From positions 1-64,000 of the forward strand of contig UQMB01000002.1 in assembly GCA_900541925.1 (NCBI GenBank): a stretch of DNA of 64,000 bases, written 5' to 3'. Each line of letters begins with the position of its first letter. The first letter of the stretch is position 1. The notes below the pieces were generated by a model, which saw nothing but the letters and a program-made list of their open reading frames with translations, made no database searches and was not told where the DNA came from. This DNA is from an uncultured Bacteroidales bacterium. Lineage in GTDB: Bacteria; Bacteroidota; Bacteroidia; Bacteroidales; UBA932. The position numbers were made by a program, and so were the translations under genes. Shown piece by piece: positions 16,209 to 24,510 of this stretch.

Positions 16209-17102
16209 TTATTGTGAGTCGTTCTCTGGTTCGAGGTGCAGGGATATCTGAGTGGAGTCGCCGAACCGGTCGCGGAGCGCCCGCTCCACCTGCTTGGAGA
16301 TGCTGTGCGCCTGCTCCAGCGAGATGTCGGAGTGGAGGACAAGATGCCCCTCCAGCACTATGCCGGGGCCCTCCCGCCGCGTCTTGAGTTCGTGCAGGTC
16401 CACAACGCCGGGCACACCCTTCGCCGTCCGCTCAATCTCGTCTTCCATCTCGTCCGGAAGGGACACGTCAAGCAGCTCCTTTATGGCCGGGATGGACATC
16501 CTGACTGCCATCACGATGATGAATATGCTGATCACGCAGCCGGCCAGAGGGTCGAGGATGACGAACTTGTCCCCGAGGAGGATCGCTCCGCCGATGCCGA
16601 GAAGCGAACCCACGGACGAGAGGGCGTCGGAGCGGTGGTGCCAGGCGTTGGCGACCATCATGGGACTGTCAAGTTTACGCCCCTGCACGGCTGTGTAGCG
16701 ATAGAGAATCTCTTTGGAGACTATGGACAGCAGGGCCGCCCAGAGCGCTATCATGCCCGGGGCTTCCACACTTTCGCCGCCCAGTATCTTCTTGATGCTG
16801 GCTATGCCGGAAGACATCAGGTTCGCCCCGACCACAAGCAGCATCAGACTGATTATCAGAGTGGCGAACGTCTCGAACTTGCCGTGGCCGTAGTCGTGGT
16901 TCTTGTCCCGGCCCTTGCCGGAGATGCGGACGAATACCAGCACCACCACATCGCTGAGCAGGTCGGAGAGGGAGTGCACTCCGTCGGCCACCATGGCTGC
17001 GGAATGTCCGATGATACCGGCGACGATCTTGAATACGGTCAGAGCAGCATTCACCACCGATCCCACCAGGGTCACGAAAGTTATCTTGTTTGTCCTGGAC
17101 AT
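16209..17102 (-). CDS. cation diffusion facilitator (zinc/iron-type efflux)
   Basis: This 297-residue membrane protein carries the CDF metal site motifs on helices 2 and 5: HSAAMVADGVHSLSDLLSD and NAWHHRSDALSSVG, each with the expected His/Asp spacing. YGHGKFE is the conserved loop after helix 2. The C-terminal cytoplasmic domain (VVDLHELKTRREGPGIVLEG) is the ferredoxin-like metal-sensing fold. It exports divalent metal by proton exchange; the metal is not certain. It leads an operon with two discoidin-domain genes 4 and 5 nt apart. No clear promoter was found upstream. Confidence 0.85.
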   Translation of the reverse strand: MSRTNKITFVTLVGSVVNAALTVFKIVAGIIGHSAAMVADGVHSLSDLLSDVVVLVFVRISGKGRDKNHDYGHGKFETFATLIISLMLLVVGANLMSSGIASIKKILGGESVEAPGMIALWAALLSIVSKEILYRYTAVQGRKLDSPMMVANAWHHRSDALSSVGSLLGIGGAILLGDKFVILDPLAGCVISIFIIVMAVRMSIPAIKELLDVSLPDEMEDEIERTAKGVPGVVDLHELKTRREGPGIVLEGHLVLHSDISLEQAHSISKQVERALRDRFGDSTQISLHLEPENDSQ

Positions 17103-17176
17103 ACTTTACGTAAAAATAACAAAAATCTCAGGATTAAGTAATCGTTAAAAAATAAGTTGCCGCTTACTAACCAACA

Positions 17177-17185
17177 GGGGGGGGG
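17177..17185. repeat. G9 homopolymer
   Basis: Nine G lie in the 103-bp gap between the CDF gene and the end of the ThrE gene. The tract is downstream of one gene and upstream of another, outside any reading frame. Confidence 0.55.
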
Positions 17186-17205
17186 CGTGAGAGGCAGTCC
17201 GGGAA

Positions 17206-18504
17206 TCAGGAGCGTGTATCGGTTGACGGGCGGGAGAAGAGCCTGCGCAAGAGCGACTTGCAGAGAAAGACAGGCCGGGAGAAGAAACGCTGCGGGAGCT
17301 CCATGGCGAGGATGATGCCGAGGACTATCGCGATGGCAGCCTTGGCGGCCACGAAACCCGTGCCGAGCGAGAGCCTGAACTGGCTGGACAGCAGGTAGTA
17401 GGTAAACCAGAACACCCCCGCCCCCGGGACGAGCGGGAAGATGCCGCAGAGCACGAAGACGGTGCCCGGGCACTTGTGCATGACCGCCGCATAGCGCGAC
17501 AACATGCAGATGACCACAGTCGAGAGGACAATGGCGACCGTCGCCCCGATGGAGCAGAATCTGGTCAGGACCAGGAAAAGCCCCCAGCCGACAGAGCCGA
17601 TGATGCCGGCGGCCACATACTCTCTGCGCGGCGCCCCGAAGAGGACGGCGAAAGCCATGGTGCCCACGAACGCCGCAAGCATCTGCCAGAACAGTCCGGC
17701 CGTCTGGGCGTTGACGGTCATCCCGTAAAGCTCGATCATCCCGCCGAAGACAGCCCCGTCCAGGAGGAAACTGATACTCACCCCGAGCGCGATGCAGATG
17801 AACCCGAGCATCGCATCCGTGAGGCGCGTGAGGCCGGCTATGTAGTCGGAGTTGGCAAGGTCACGGACCCCGTTGACAAACGGCACCCCGGGAATCAACG
17901 GCATTATGGCGCCGATGATGACATTGCTCAGACTCTCACCGAAACCGATCCTGTATGAGACAAGGCACAAGAGCGTAGCCATCAGCGCATTGCAGATGCC
18001 GCCGACTATCTTGGAGAGGTAACGGCCGCTGACGGACAGGGAGAACACATAGAGAAGGGCACCCACCACGAATGCCGCGGCACAATCCATGAAACCGCCG
18101 CCGAAGACGGCGCAGAAGCCGGCCGCACCGAACGCGGAGCCGGCAATCAGCTCCCACGCGGACTTCCCTGCACCGTCGCGGATAGCCTCAAGCCTGGAGC
18201 GGGCCTGCGCCAGGGTGTATTTGCCGGCGGCGATGTCATAGCTCAACTTGTTGACCTCCGCCACCTTGGAGAGTTGTATGCCACGGATGGGGATGAACTC
18301 GACATTGGCGTATCTGCCCTTGGAACCGGTGGTGAAAATACCGTTGCTGAGCACGAAAAAATGGCCCGAATCCACCCCGTAGTGGGATGAAATACGCGCC
18401 ATGGTGTCTTCCACCCGTGAAATCTCGGCTCCGTTCTCCAGGAGAATATGCCCTGCTATCGAAGCGACTTCCAGGACTTCAGCCGTATCGTTCATCTCTT
18501 CCAT
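17206..18504 (-). CDS. ThrE-type threonine/serine exporter
   Basis: This 432-residue protein fuses the two halves of the ThrE family. The N-terminal DUF1212 part has EVASIAGHILLENGAEISR and the cytoplasmic region, followed by about five membrane segments. The C-terminal DUF3815-like part adds five more (VICMLSRYAAVMHKCPGTVF, FPLVPGAGVFWF). Many bacteria encode the halves as two proteins; here they are joined. Export of threonine/serine is inferred from the family. The promoter box lies so close to the ATG that the transcript may be nearly leaderless; Met4 is an alternative start. Confidence 0.8.
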   Translation of the reverse strand: MEEMNDTAEVLEVASIAGHILLENGAEISRVEDTMARISSHYGVDSGHFFVLSNGIFTTGSKGRYANVEFIPIRGIQLSKVAEVNKLSYDIAAGKYTLAQARSRLEAIRDGAGKSAWELIAGSAFGAAGFCAVFGGGFMDCAAAFVVGALLYVFSLSVSGRYLSKIVGGICNALMATLLCLVSYRIGFGESLSNVIIGAIMPLIPGVPFVNGVRDLANSDYIAGLTRLTDAMLGFICIALGVSISFLLDGAVFGGMIELYGMTVNAQTAGLFWQMLAAFVGTMAFAVLFGAPRREYVAAGIIGSVGWGLFLVLTRFCSIGATVAIVLSTVVICMLSRYAAVMHKCPGTVFVLCGIFPLVPGAGVFWFTYYLLSSQFRLSLGTGFVAAKAAIAIVLGIILAMELPQRFFSRPVFLCKSLLRRLFSRPSTDTRS

Positions 18505-18508
18505 AGCG

Positions 18509-18540
18509 CAAAAATAGAAACTTTTCCGTTATCCCGTCAA
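18509..18540 (-). promoter_or_regulatory. promoter of the ThrE gene
   Basis: On the minus strand TTG (18538-18540), a 21-nt spacer and TATTTTTG (18509-18516) match the consensus. The -7 box ends 5 nt before the ATG. Confidence 0.6.
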
Positions 18541-18578
18541 CTTCCGCCGAGAAAACATCGGAAGCCCGGGGACGAGAA

Positions 18579-19298
18579 TCACTTTGTCACAGAAGCGGTG
18601 ACGCAAGGCTCATCAGCCAGGACGCTCCGGTCCTGCTGGTAATCCGGATTGTACTTCCCGCGAGGGATGTCCTCGAATATGTAATGATTGGCCATGCGCG
18701 CGGCCTCGATATGATCTGTCAGCGCCGTCGATATGGCGGAGGCGGCAAGGTCCACGAGCAGTCCGATGACGGTGTTTGAGTTGCTGCTCACGGAACAGTC
18801 CAGAAAGAGGTCGCAGGTGCGGTCGAAGAGCACCTCCCCGGTAATCGCCGAGCGGATGAAATACCTGATCTTCGTAGAGATGCCAAGGCCGCCCTTCTCC
18901 CAGGAGTCAATCTGGGAGAACACCACGGCATCAGCACCGAAGTACTTCCGGAAAGGCGCGAGCGAGGCGTTCTCGAAGAGCTCGGCATCATAGGCGCTCT
19001 CAGCCTTAAGGACATCGAGGGCCAGCAGGGGTGAGATCACATAGTAGCCGGCGTCCGCGAGAGGACGGCTGATCGATGTGTAGAGCAGGTCCTTGGCGTC
19101 CACATTGGTGGTATTGTTGATCGGAGGCATCACGAGGAGCACAAGAGGCTTCTCCTCATACATCGCAGGATACAGGCTTTCGCGCGTCCGGGGCACCTGG
19201 TTCGAGACGCCGCATGAGACGGACAGCAGGGCAGCCGTCACCACGGCAAGAACCCGCCCGCGCACCGGCGCGGCAGCAGATTGGCGGACAGATATCAT
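18579..19298 (-). CDS. DUF799 (GNA1162-like) lipoprotein
   Basis: This 239-residue protein ends a three-gene envelope operon. A lipoprotein signal (VVTAALLSVSCGVSN) is followed by the DUF799 core: LVLLVMPPINNTTNVDAKDL, GYYVISPLLALDVL, FGADAVVFSQIDSWEK. Neisserial GNA1162 has the same layout and is a surface-associated lipoprotein. Its ATG overlaps the stop of the DUF4810 gene as ATGA. It is expected to work with the CsgG-like and DUF4810 proteins in one envelope complex whose cargo is unknown. Confidence 0.82.
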   Translation of the reverse strand: MISVRQSAAAPVRGRVLAVVTAALLSVSCGVSNQVPRTRESLYPAMYEEKPLVLLVMPPINNTTNVDAKDLLYTSISRPLADAGYYVISPLLALDVLKAESAYDAELFENASLAPFRKYFGADAVVFSQIDSWEKGGLGISTKIRYFIRSAITGEVLFDRTCDLFLDCSVSSNSNTVIGLLVDLAASAISTALTDHIEAARMANHYIFEDIPRGKYNPDYQQDRSVLADEPCVTASVTK

Positions 19299-19756
19299 AG
19301 TGCGAGGCGTTCAAGGAGCGGCCCCACGAAAGTGGCCGACTCCGGATAATTGACCATCTCCAGACGCAGCATCTCCTCGCCCCGCTCGCGGAACAGGCCG
19401 GCATAGTCGGTCAAGTTGCCGAACAGGCGGCGCTGACGGTCGCTGGCATTGTGATAGAAGATGTCAGCCACATCCGGTTGCAACAGGAGATAGCCGTACT
19501 CGGCGCATATCCCCGGAGGCGGCATCTTGCGCGTGCCGTCAGGGCGCGAGACTATCTGCTCATAGACATATATCAGATTGCAGACGCTCTCCGGGGTCCG
19601 CTCCTTGTAGTTGCGGTACGCCGCGTTCTCATAGCCCGTGGCGCCGCCCCCTGACGGCCCCCAATAATACAGGGCCGATGTCGTCCCGCAGGACGCGAGT
19701 GTCAAGGCTGCGGCCGCAACCGCAAGAATATGTCTCACGGCCGGAAACATTTTCAT
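19295..19756 (-). CDS. DUF4810 lipoprotein
   Basis: This 153-residue lipoprotein (signal AVAAAALTLASCGTTSALYY) has the DUF4810 features: YYWGP close to the mature N-terminus, YRNYKERTPESV, and MPPPGICAEYGYLLLQ. It overlaps both neighbours by ATGA, so the CsgG, DUF4810 and DUF799 genes are translated as a coupled set. The same order occurs in Proteobacteria, which argues for a conserved outer-membrane assembly. The individual function is not known. Confidence 0.82.
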   Translation of the reverse strand: MKMFPAVRHILAVAAAALTLASCGTTSALYYWGPSGGGATGYENAAYRNYKERTPESVCNLIYVYEQIVSRPDGTRKMPPPGICAEYGYLLLQPDVADIFYHNASDRQRRLFGNLTDYAGLFRERGEEMLRLEMVNYPESATFVGPLLERLAL

Positions 19757-20634
19757 TTGTCCATAATATAATAGTCACCGAGCCTGTCTTCAGCCAGGGG
19801 CTCACCCTCGTATGAACAGAACGAGATTTCCGTCTCAGGAGTGGCGCCGGTCATGGACACCACGGTCACCTTGCCCACGAGGTCGCCGGGGAGCTCCACA
19901 TCAACCCCGGTCTGGGGATTCTTCACTACCCTGCCCTTGCGGTACACGCTGAAACTGTCACCCTCGGCGAGTCCCTGGGAAGCTCCGCCGGAGATGATAT
20001 AGGAACCGTCCTGGACTGCAAGGATATATGACTTCCAAGGCTGGTCCATGCATTTGTCGATGATGTTCTCCACAAGCTGCGAGAGCGCTGCGGAGATGGC
20101 CTTGTCGCTCAATGTCGCATCGTATCCGGCCGTGCTGCCAAGGCCCAGGGTGGTGCTGGAAGAGGTCTCGGCGTAGCCTTTGGCCTCATCGGAATAGATT
20201 ATGAGCCCGGTGGAGGCCTCCACGAGGCGTATGCTCACTCCCGCCTCCACGGTCTGCGTCTTGGTGGATGAGAAAAGCTTCTGCCGTCCCTCATTCTTGC
20301 GTCCGTATTCCGTGATGGAGCCGAGGATTATGTAGTCCGCCCCTATCTTGTCCATGTCCTTCCCCGCCTCGGCCAGGAGCACATCCAGATCCTCTCTCTC
20401 CAGAAGGATGAACTTGCCGCTGGCGGCGAGCTTGGCAGAAAGAATGTCGAGGGCCTGCTTGCGCATAGGATCGTTGTCCTTGTCGTAGAACAGCCCCTTG
20501 GCGTACTGGGTCTCATTGGAGAAGCGGCCTATGGCCACCTTACGCTTGATGGTCTTCTCGACGGGCTGCGAGTAAGAAGGCAGCGCCACGAGGAGAGACA
20601 TCGCCAATGCAAGGAGTTTAGCAAAATTCTTCAT
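19753..20634 (-). CDS. CsgG-family outer-membrane protein
   Basis: This 293-residue protein has the CsgG core: KVAIGRFSNETQY, a FILLEREDLDVLLAE helix, and GADYIILGSITEYG. The beta segments flanking ETSSSTTLGLGSTAGYD would form the pore strands. CsgG of curli is a lipoprotein, but here the signal (LALAMSLLVALPSYSQPVEK) has no lipobox cysteine and looks like signal peptidase I type. No curli subunits are nearby, so this is the CsgG of the DUF4810/DUF799 set, not a curli secretin. The start at 20634 is chosen for the signal peptide. Confidence 0.82.
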   Translation of the reverse strand: MKNFAKLLALAMSLLVALPSYSQPVEKTIKRKVAIGRFSNETQYAKGLFYDKDNDPMRKQALDILSAKLAASGKFILLEREDLDVLLAEAGKDMDKIGADYIILGSITEYGRKNEGRQKLFSSTKTQTVEAGVSIRLVEASTGLIIYSDEAKGYAETSSSTTLGLGSTAGYDATLSDKAISAALSQLVENIIDKCMDQPWKSYILAVQDGSYIISGGASQGLAEGDSFSVYRKGRVVKNPQTGVDVELPGDLVGKVTVVSMTGATPETEISFCSYEGEPLAEDRLGDYYIMDK

Positions 20635-20651
20635 AACGGTGTTATTTGTTC

Positions 20652-20659
20652 CAAATTTA
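20652..20659 (-). promoter_or_regulatory. -7 box for the CsgG operon
   Basis: TAAATTTG on the minus strand, 17 nt before the ATG. No TTG at the expected distance. Confidence 0.4.
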
Positions 20660-20676
20660 AGAGATAGATGCATAAA

Positions 20677-20711
20677 TTGTCCTCCCCGTAACAATTATTT
20701 AATTATATTTG
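20677..20711 (+). promoter_or_regulatory. promoter of the histidine-degradation operon
   Basis: TTG (20677-20679), a 24-nt spacer (one longer than usual) and TATATTTG (20704-20711), 26 nt before the FTCD start. Confidence 0.5.
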
Positions 20712-20737
20712 GCCTGCTAACACATTTTTTGTCCTAT

Positions 20738-22462
20738 ATGAAGAGAATCGTTGAATGCGTCCCGAACTTCAGCGAAGGTCGCAACAAAGATGTTATCAAC
20801 AAGATAGTCGCCGCAATCACCGGCGCTGCATCCCCCGTCACAGGTGAAAAAGTCAAACTTCTCGACGTCGACCCCGGCGAAGCCACCAACCGCACCGTGG
20901 TCACGTTCGTAGGAAGCCCTGAAGCAGTGTGCGAAGCCGCCTTCCGCGGAGTGCAGAAAGCCGGAGAACTCATTGACATGACCCGCCACCACGGAGCCCA
21001 CCCGCGTTCCGGAGCCACCGACGTGCTGCCGCTCATCCCGGTGGCCGGCATCAGCCTCGAAGAATGCGCGGAGCTCGCACGCGGGCTCTCAAAACGCATC
21101 AGTTCAGAGCTCGGAATCCCGTGCTACTGCTATGAAGCCGCGGCATTCAAGCCAGAGCGCAAGAACCTGGCCGTCTGCAGGGCCGGAGAATACGAAGCCC
21201 TGCCGGAGAAGATGGCAGACCCGGCACGCAGGCCTGACTTCGGGCCGGAAAGCTTTGACGAGACCGCAGCCAAGTCCGGAGCCAGCAATGTCGGAGCGCG
21301 CAACTTCCTGATCGCGGTCAACTTCAACCTCAACACCACCTCCACCCGCCGCGCCATGGCAGTGGCCTTCGACGTCAGGGAGAAGGGCCGCAAGGCACGC
21401 GAGGGCGGCTCGCTCACCGGCAAGGTGCTCAAGGACGCCGACGGCAAGGACATATGGATACCGGGCACCCTCAAGGGATGCAAGGCGATAGGCTGGTACA
21501 TAGACGAATACGGCATAGCCCAGGTGTCGATGAACATCACCGACATCGCCTCCACCCCGCTTCACAAGGCGTTCGAAGAAGTCTGCCGCGCCGCCCAGGC
21601 ACGCGGGCTCAGGGTCACGGGGACCGAAATCGTGGGACTCGTGCCGAAAAGCGCCCTCATCGATGCGGGCAAATATTTCCTGGAGAAGCAGCAGCGCTCG
21701 ACGGGCGTCTCCGACGAGGAAATCATGAAGATAGCGGTCAAATCCATGGGCCTGGACGACCTGAAGCCGTTCAACCCCAAGGAAAAGGTCATAGAATACC
21801 TGATGCAGGACGAGGCCGAAGAAGCCGCCAGGCAAAGACTTGTACGCATGAGCCTGAAGGGGTTCGCCGATGAGACGGCATCAGAATCCCCCGCCCCGGG
21901 AGGCGGTTCCATCTCCGCATACATGGGAGCGCTCGGAGCGGCTCTCGGGACAATGGTAGCCAACCTCTCCGCCCACAAGAGAGGCTGGGACGAGAGATGG
22001 AAGGAGTTCTCCGACTGGGCCGAAAAGGGCCAGGAGGTGATGAAGGAACTCATCGACCTGGTGGACGAGGACACGGCAGCATTCGACAGGATAATGGAGG
22101 TGTTCAAGATGCCTAAGGGCAACGACGAGGAGAAGGCCGCCCGCGCGGCCGCGCTTGAAGCCGCCACCCTCTATGCCGCCCAGGTGCCTCTCCGCACGAT
22201 GAAAGCCGCGCTGAAGGCGCTTCCGATAGCCAGGGAGATGGCCGAGAAGGGCAACCCTGCATCGGCATCCGACGCGGGAGTCGGTGCGCTCGCCGCCACT
22301 GCGGCGGTGCGGGGCGCACAGCTCAACGTGCGCATCAACTCCGCCGGTCTTCAGGACAAGACCGCAGCGGCGGAGCTCAACGCCGAAGCCGACGCGATCG
22401 CGGCGGAGGCCATGGAGCTTCAGGACCAGATACTTGAAATCGTGAACAGCCACATACAATGA
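20738..22462 (+). CDS. ftcD: glutamate formimidoyltransferase / formimidoyl-THF cyclodeaminase
   Basis: This 574-residue bifunctional protein performs the last steps of histidine breakdown. It moves the formimino group from formiminoglutamate to tetrahydrofolate, releasing glutamate, then deaminates it to methenyl-THF. The N-terminal transferase domain begins MKRIVECVPNFSEGRN and includes HHGAHPRSGATDVLPLIP. The cyclodeaminase domain starts near residue 370 (ETASESPAPGGGSISAYMGA). The domain order matches the animal FTCD fusion. I start at ATG 20738 because family homology begins exactly there. It overlaps hutU by ATGA and heads a four-gene operon. Confidence 0.93.
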   Translation: MKRIVECVPNFSEGRNKDVINKIVAAITGAASPVTGEKVKLLDVDPGEATNRTVVTFVGSPEAVCEAAFRGVQKAGELIDMTRHHGAHPRSGATDVLPLIPVAGISLEECAELARGLSKRISSELGIPCYCYEAAAFKPERKNLAVCRAGEYEALPEKMADPARRPDFGPESFDETAAKSGASNVGARNFLIAVNFNLNTTSTRRAMAVAFDVREKGRKAREGGSLTGKVLKDADGKDIWIPGTLKGCKAIGWYIDEYGIAQVSMNITDIASTPLHKAFEEVCRAAQARGLRVTGTEIVGLVPKSALIDAGKYFLEKQQRSTGVSDEEIMKIAVKSMGLDDLKPFNPKEKVIEYLMQDEAEEAARQRLVRMSLKGFADETASESPAPGGGSISAYMGALGAALGTMVANLSAHKRGWDERWKEFSDWAEKGQEVMKELIDLVDEDTAAFDRIMEVFKMPKGNDEEKAARAAALEAATLYAAQVPLRTMKAALKALPIAREMAEKGNPASASDAGVGALAATAAVRGAQLNVRINSAGLQDKTAAAELNAEADAIAAEAMELQDQILEIVNSHIQ

Positions 22463-24510
22463 ACAACCCCGACCATCATCAACTGAGCTGGCAGGAGGAG
22501 ATCCTCGAAGGCATACCGTCCTACCTGCCTGAAGCCAAGCCATACGACCCAGAGGTCAACCACGCCCCCAGGCGCAAGGACATCCTCAGCCGCAAGGAGA
22601 AGGCCCTCGCCCTCAAAAACGCCCTGCGCTACTTCCCGGAAGAGCTCCATCCGGCGCTCGCCACGGAGTTCGCCGCAGAGCTGAGGGACTACGGACGCAT
22701 CTACATGTACCGCTACCGCCCGTCCAACGAGATTCTCGCCAGACCGATAGACGAATACCCGGCGAGGTGCCCGCAGGCGGCGGCCATAATGGCGATGATA
22801 CAGAACAACCTCGACCCGCGCGTGGCGCAGCACCCGCACGAGCTGATAGTCTACGGCGGCAACGGCGCCATCTTCCAGAACTGGGCGCAATACAGGCTCA
22901 CGATGCAGTACCTCGCGCAGATGACCGACGAGCAGACGCTCTCCATGTACTCGGGCTTGCCGCTCGGGCTCTTCCCGAGCCACCGCGACGCCCCAAGAGT
23001 GGTGGTGACCAACGGAATGGTCATCCCGAACTACTCCAGCCGGGACGACTACGAGAGGTTCAACGCGCTCGGCGTCTCCCAGTACGGGCAGATGACCGCC
23101 GGCTCCTATATGTATATAGGTCCGCAGGGCATAGTCCACGGCACCACCATCACGGTGATGAACGCCGCCAGGATGCAGCTGCGCAAGCGCGGTCTGGAAG
23201 GCACTGCTGAGCAGATGCGGGGGACGCTCTTCGTCACCGCCGGACTCGGCGGGATGTCCGGGGCCCAGCCTAAAGCCGGCAACATAGCCGGAGTGGTGAG
23301 CGTCACGGCAGAGATCAACCCGCTCGCGGCGCGCAAGCGCTATGACCAGGGCTGGGTGGACGAGCTCCACGAAGACCTCGACGAACTCATCCCGCGCATA
23401 CGCAAGGCCGTACAGGACAAGGAGATCGTCTCCATGGCATATATAGGCAATGTGGTCGACCTGTGGGAGAGGCTCGCGGACGAGGACATCAGGGTCGACC
23501 TCGGCTCCGACCAGACATCCCTGCACAACCCGTGGGCGGGAGGCTACTATCCGGCGGGCATAGGATTCGAGCAGGCCAAGCAGATGATGGCCGGCGAGCC
23601 GGAGAAATTCAAACAGGCTGTCCAGGCCTCGCTCAGACGCCAGGTGGAAGCCATCAACAGGCTCACCGCCAAGGGGATGTATTTCTTCGACTACGGCAAC
23701 GCCTTCCTGCTGGAGAGCTCCCGTGCGGGAGCGGACATCCTCAGGGAGGACGGGTCTTTCCGCTACCCTTCCTATGTGGAGGACATCATGGGACCCCTGT
23801 ACTTCGACTACGGCTTCGGCCCGTTCCGCTGGGTCTGCATGTCCGAGAAGCCGGAAGACCTCGCCAAGAGCGACTCTCTCGCCGTCAGCGTGCTGCGCGA
23901 ACTTGCGGAGCAGGCCCCGGATGACATACGCCACCAGATGCACGACAACATCCGCTGGATAGAGGAAGCCGGCAGGAACCACCTCGTGGTGGGTTCGCAG
24001 GCACGCATCCTCTACGCGGACTGTCTCGGCAGGACACAGATAGCCCTCGCGTTCAACGACGCCATCCGCAGCGGCGAGATCAGCGCCCCGATAGTGCTCG
24101 GGCGCGACCACCACGACGTGTCCGGCACGGACTCCCCTTTCAGGGAGACCTCCAACATCTACGACGGTTCGCGGTACACGGCTGACATGGCCGTGCAGAA
24201 TGTGATTGGAGACTCCTTCCGCGGCGCCACCTGGGTATCCATACACAACGGAGGCGGCGTCGGCTGGGGCGAGGTGATCAACGGAGGATTCGGAATGGTC
24301 ATCGACGGCTCAGAGGACTCCGCACGCCACATCCGCCAGATGCTCTTCTGGGATGTCAACAACGGCATCGCCAGGCGCAGCTGGGCCCGCAACTCCGGCG
24401 CCATGAGCGCCATCCTGAGGCAGATGCAGCGCACGCCGCAGCTCAGGGTCACGATGCCTGTAATGGCAGACGACACACTGATAGACAACGCATTGAACAC
24501 AGAATCATGA
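22459..24510 (+). CDS. hutU: urocanate hydratase (long form)
   Basis: This 683-residue enzyme hydrates urocanate to imidazolonepropionate using a bound NAD+. Recognisable parts are MYRYRPSNEILARPIDEYPA, ELIVYGGNGAIFQNW, the nucleotide-binding TAGLGGMSGAQPKAGN (about 260), a conserved cysteine in ADCLGRTQIALAFN (about 520), and IHNGGGVGWGEVINGG. It is longer than the roughly 555-residue proteobacterial enzyme and represents the longer form seen in Bacteroidetes. It overlaps the genes on both sides by 4 nt. Confidence 0.92.
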   Translation: MNNPDHHQLSWQEEILEGIPSYLPEAKPYDPEVNHAPRRKDILSRKEKALALKNALRYFPEELHPALATEFAAELRDYGRIYMYRYRPSNEILARPIDEYPARCPQAAAIMAMIQNNLDPRVAQHPHELIVYGGNGAIFQNWAQYRLTMQYLAQMTDEQTLSMYSGLPLGLFPSHRDAPRVVVTNGMVIPNYSSRDDYERFNALGVSQYGQMTAGSYMYIGPQGIVHGTTITVMNAARMQLRKRGLEGTAEQMRGTLFVTAGLGGMSGAQPKAGNIAGVVSVTAEINPLAARKRYDQGWVDELHEDLDELIPRIRKAVQDKEIVSMAYIGNVVDLWERLADEDIRVDLGSDQTSLHNPWAGGYYPAGIGFEQAKQMMAGEPEKFKQAVQASLRRQVEAINRLTAKGMYFFDYGNAFLLESSRAGADILREDGSFRYPSYVEDIMGPLYFDYGFGPFRWVCMSEKPEDLAKSDSLAVSVLRELAEQAPDDIRHQMHDNIRWIEEAGRNHLVVGSQARILYADCLGRTQIALAFNDAIRSGEISAPIVLGRDHHDVSGTDSPFRETSNIYDGSRYTADMAVQNVIGDSFRGATWVSIHNGGGVGWGEVINGGFGMVIDGSEDSARHIRQMLFWDVNNGIARRSWARNSGAMSAILRQMQRTPQLRVTMPVMADDTLIDNALNTES

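Noticed and set aside
19753..20634. Curli secretion system
   Set aside because: Only the CsgG fold is shared. CsgA/B/E/F are absent and the neighbours are DUF4810 and DUF799.
22420..24246. Long open frame opposite hutU (about 608 codons)
   Set aside because: Same antisense effect of GC-rich codon use; composition rich in Val/Arg/His/Gly without any domain.
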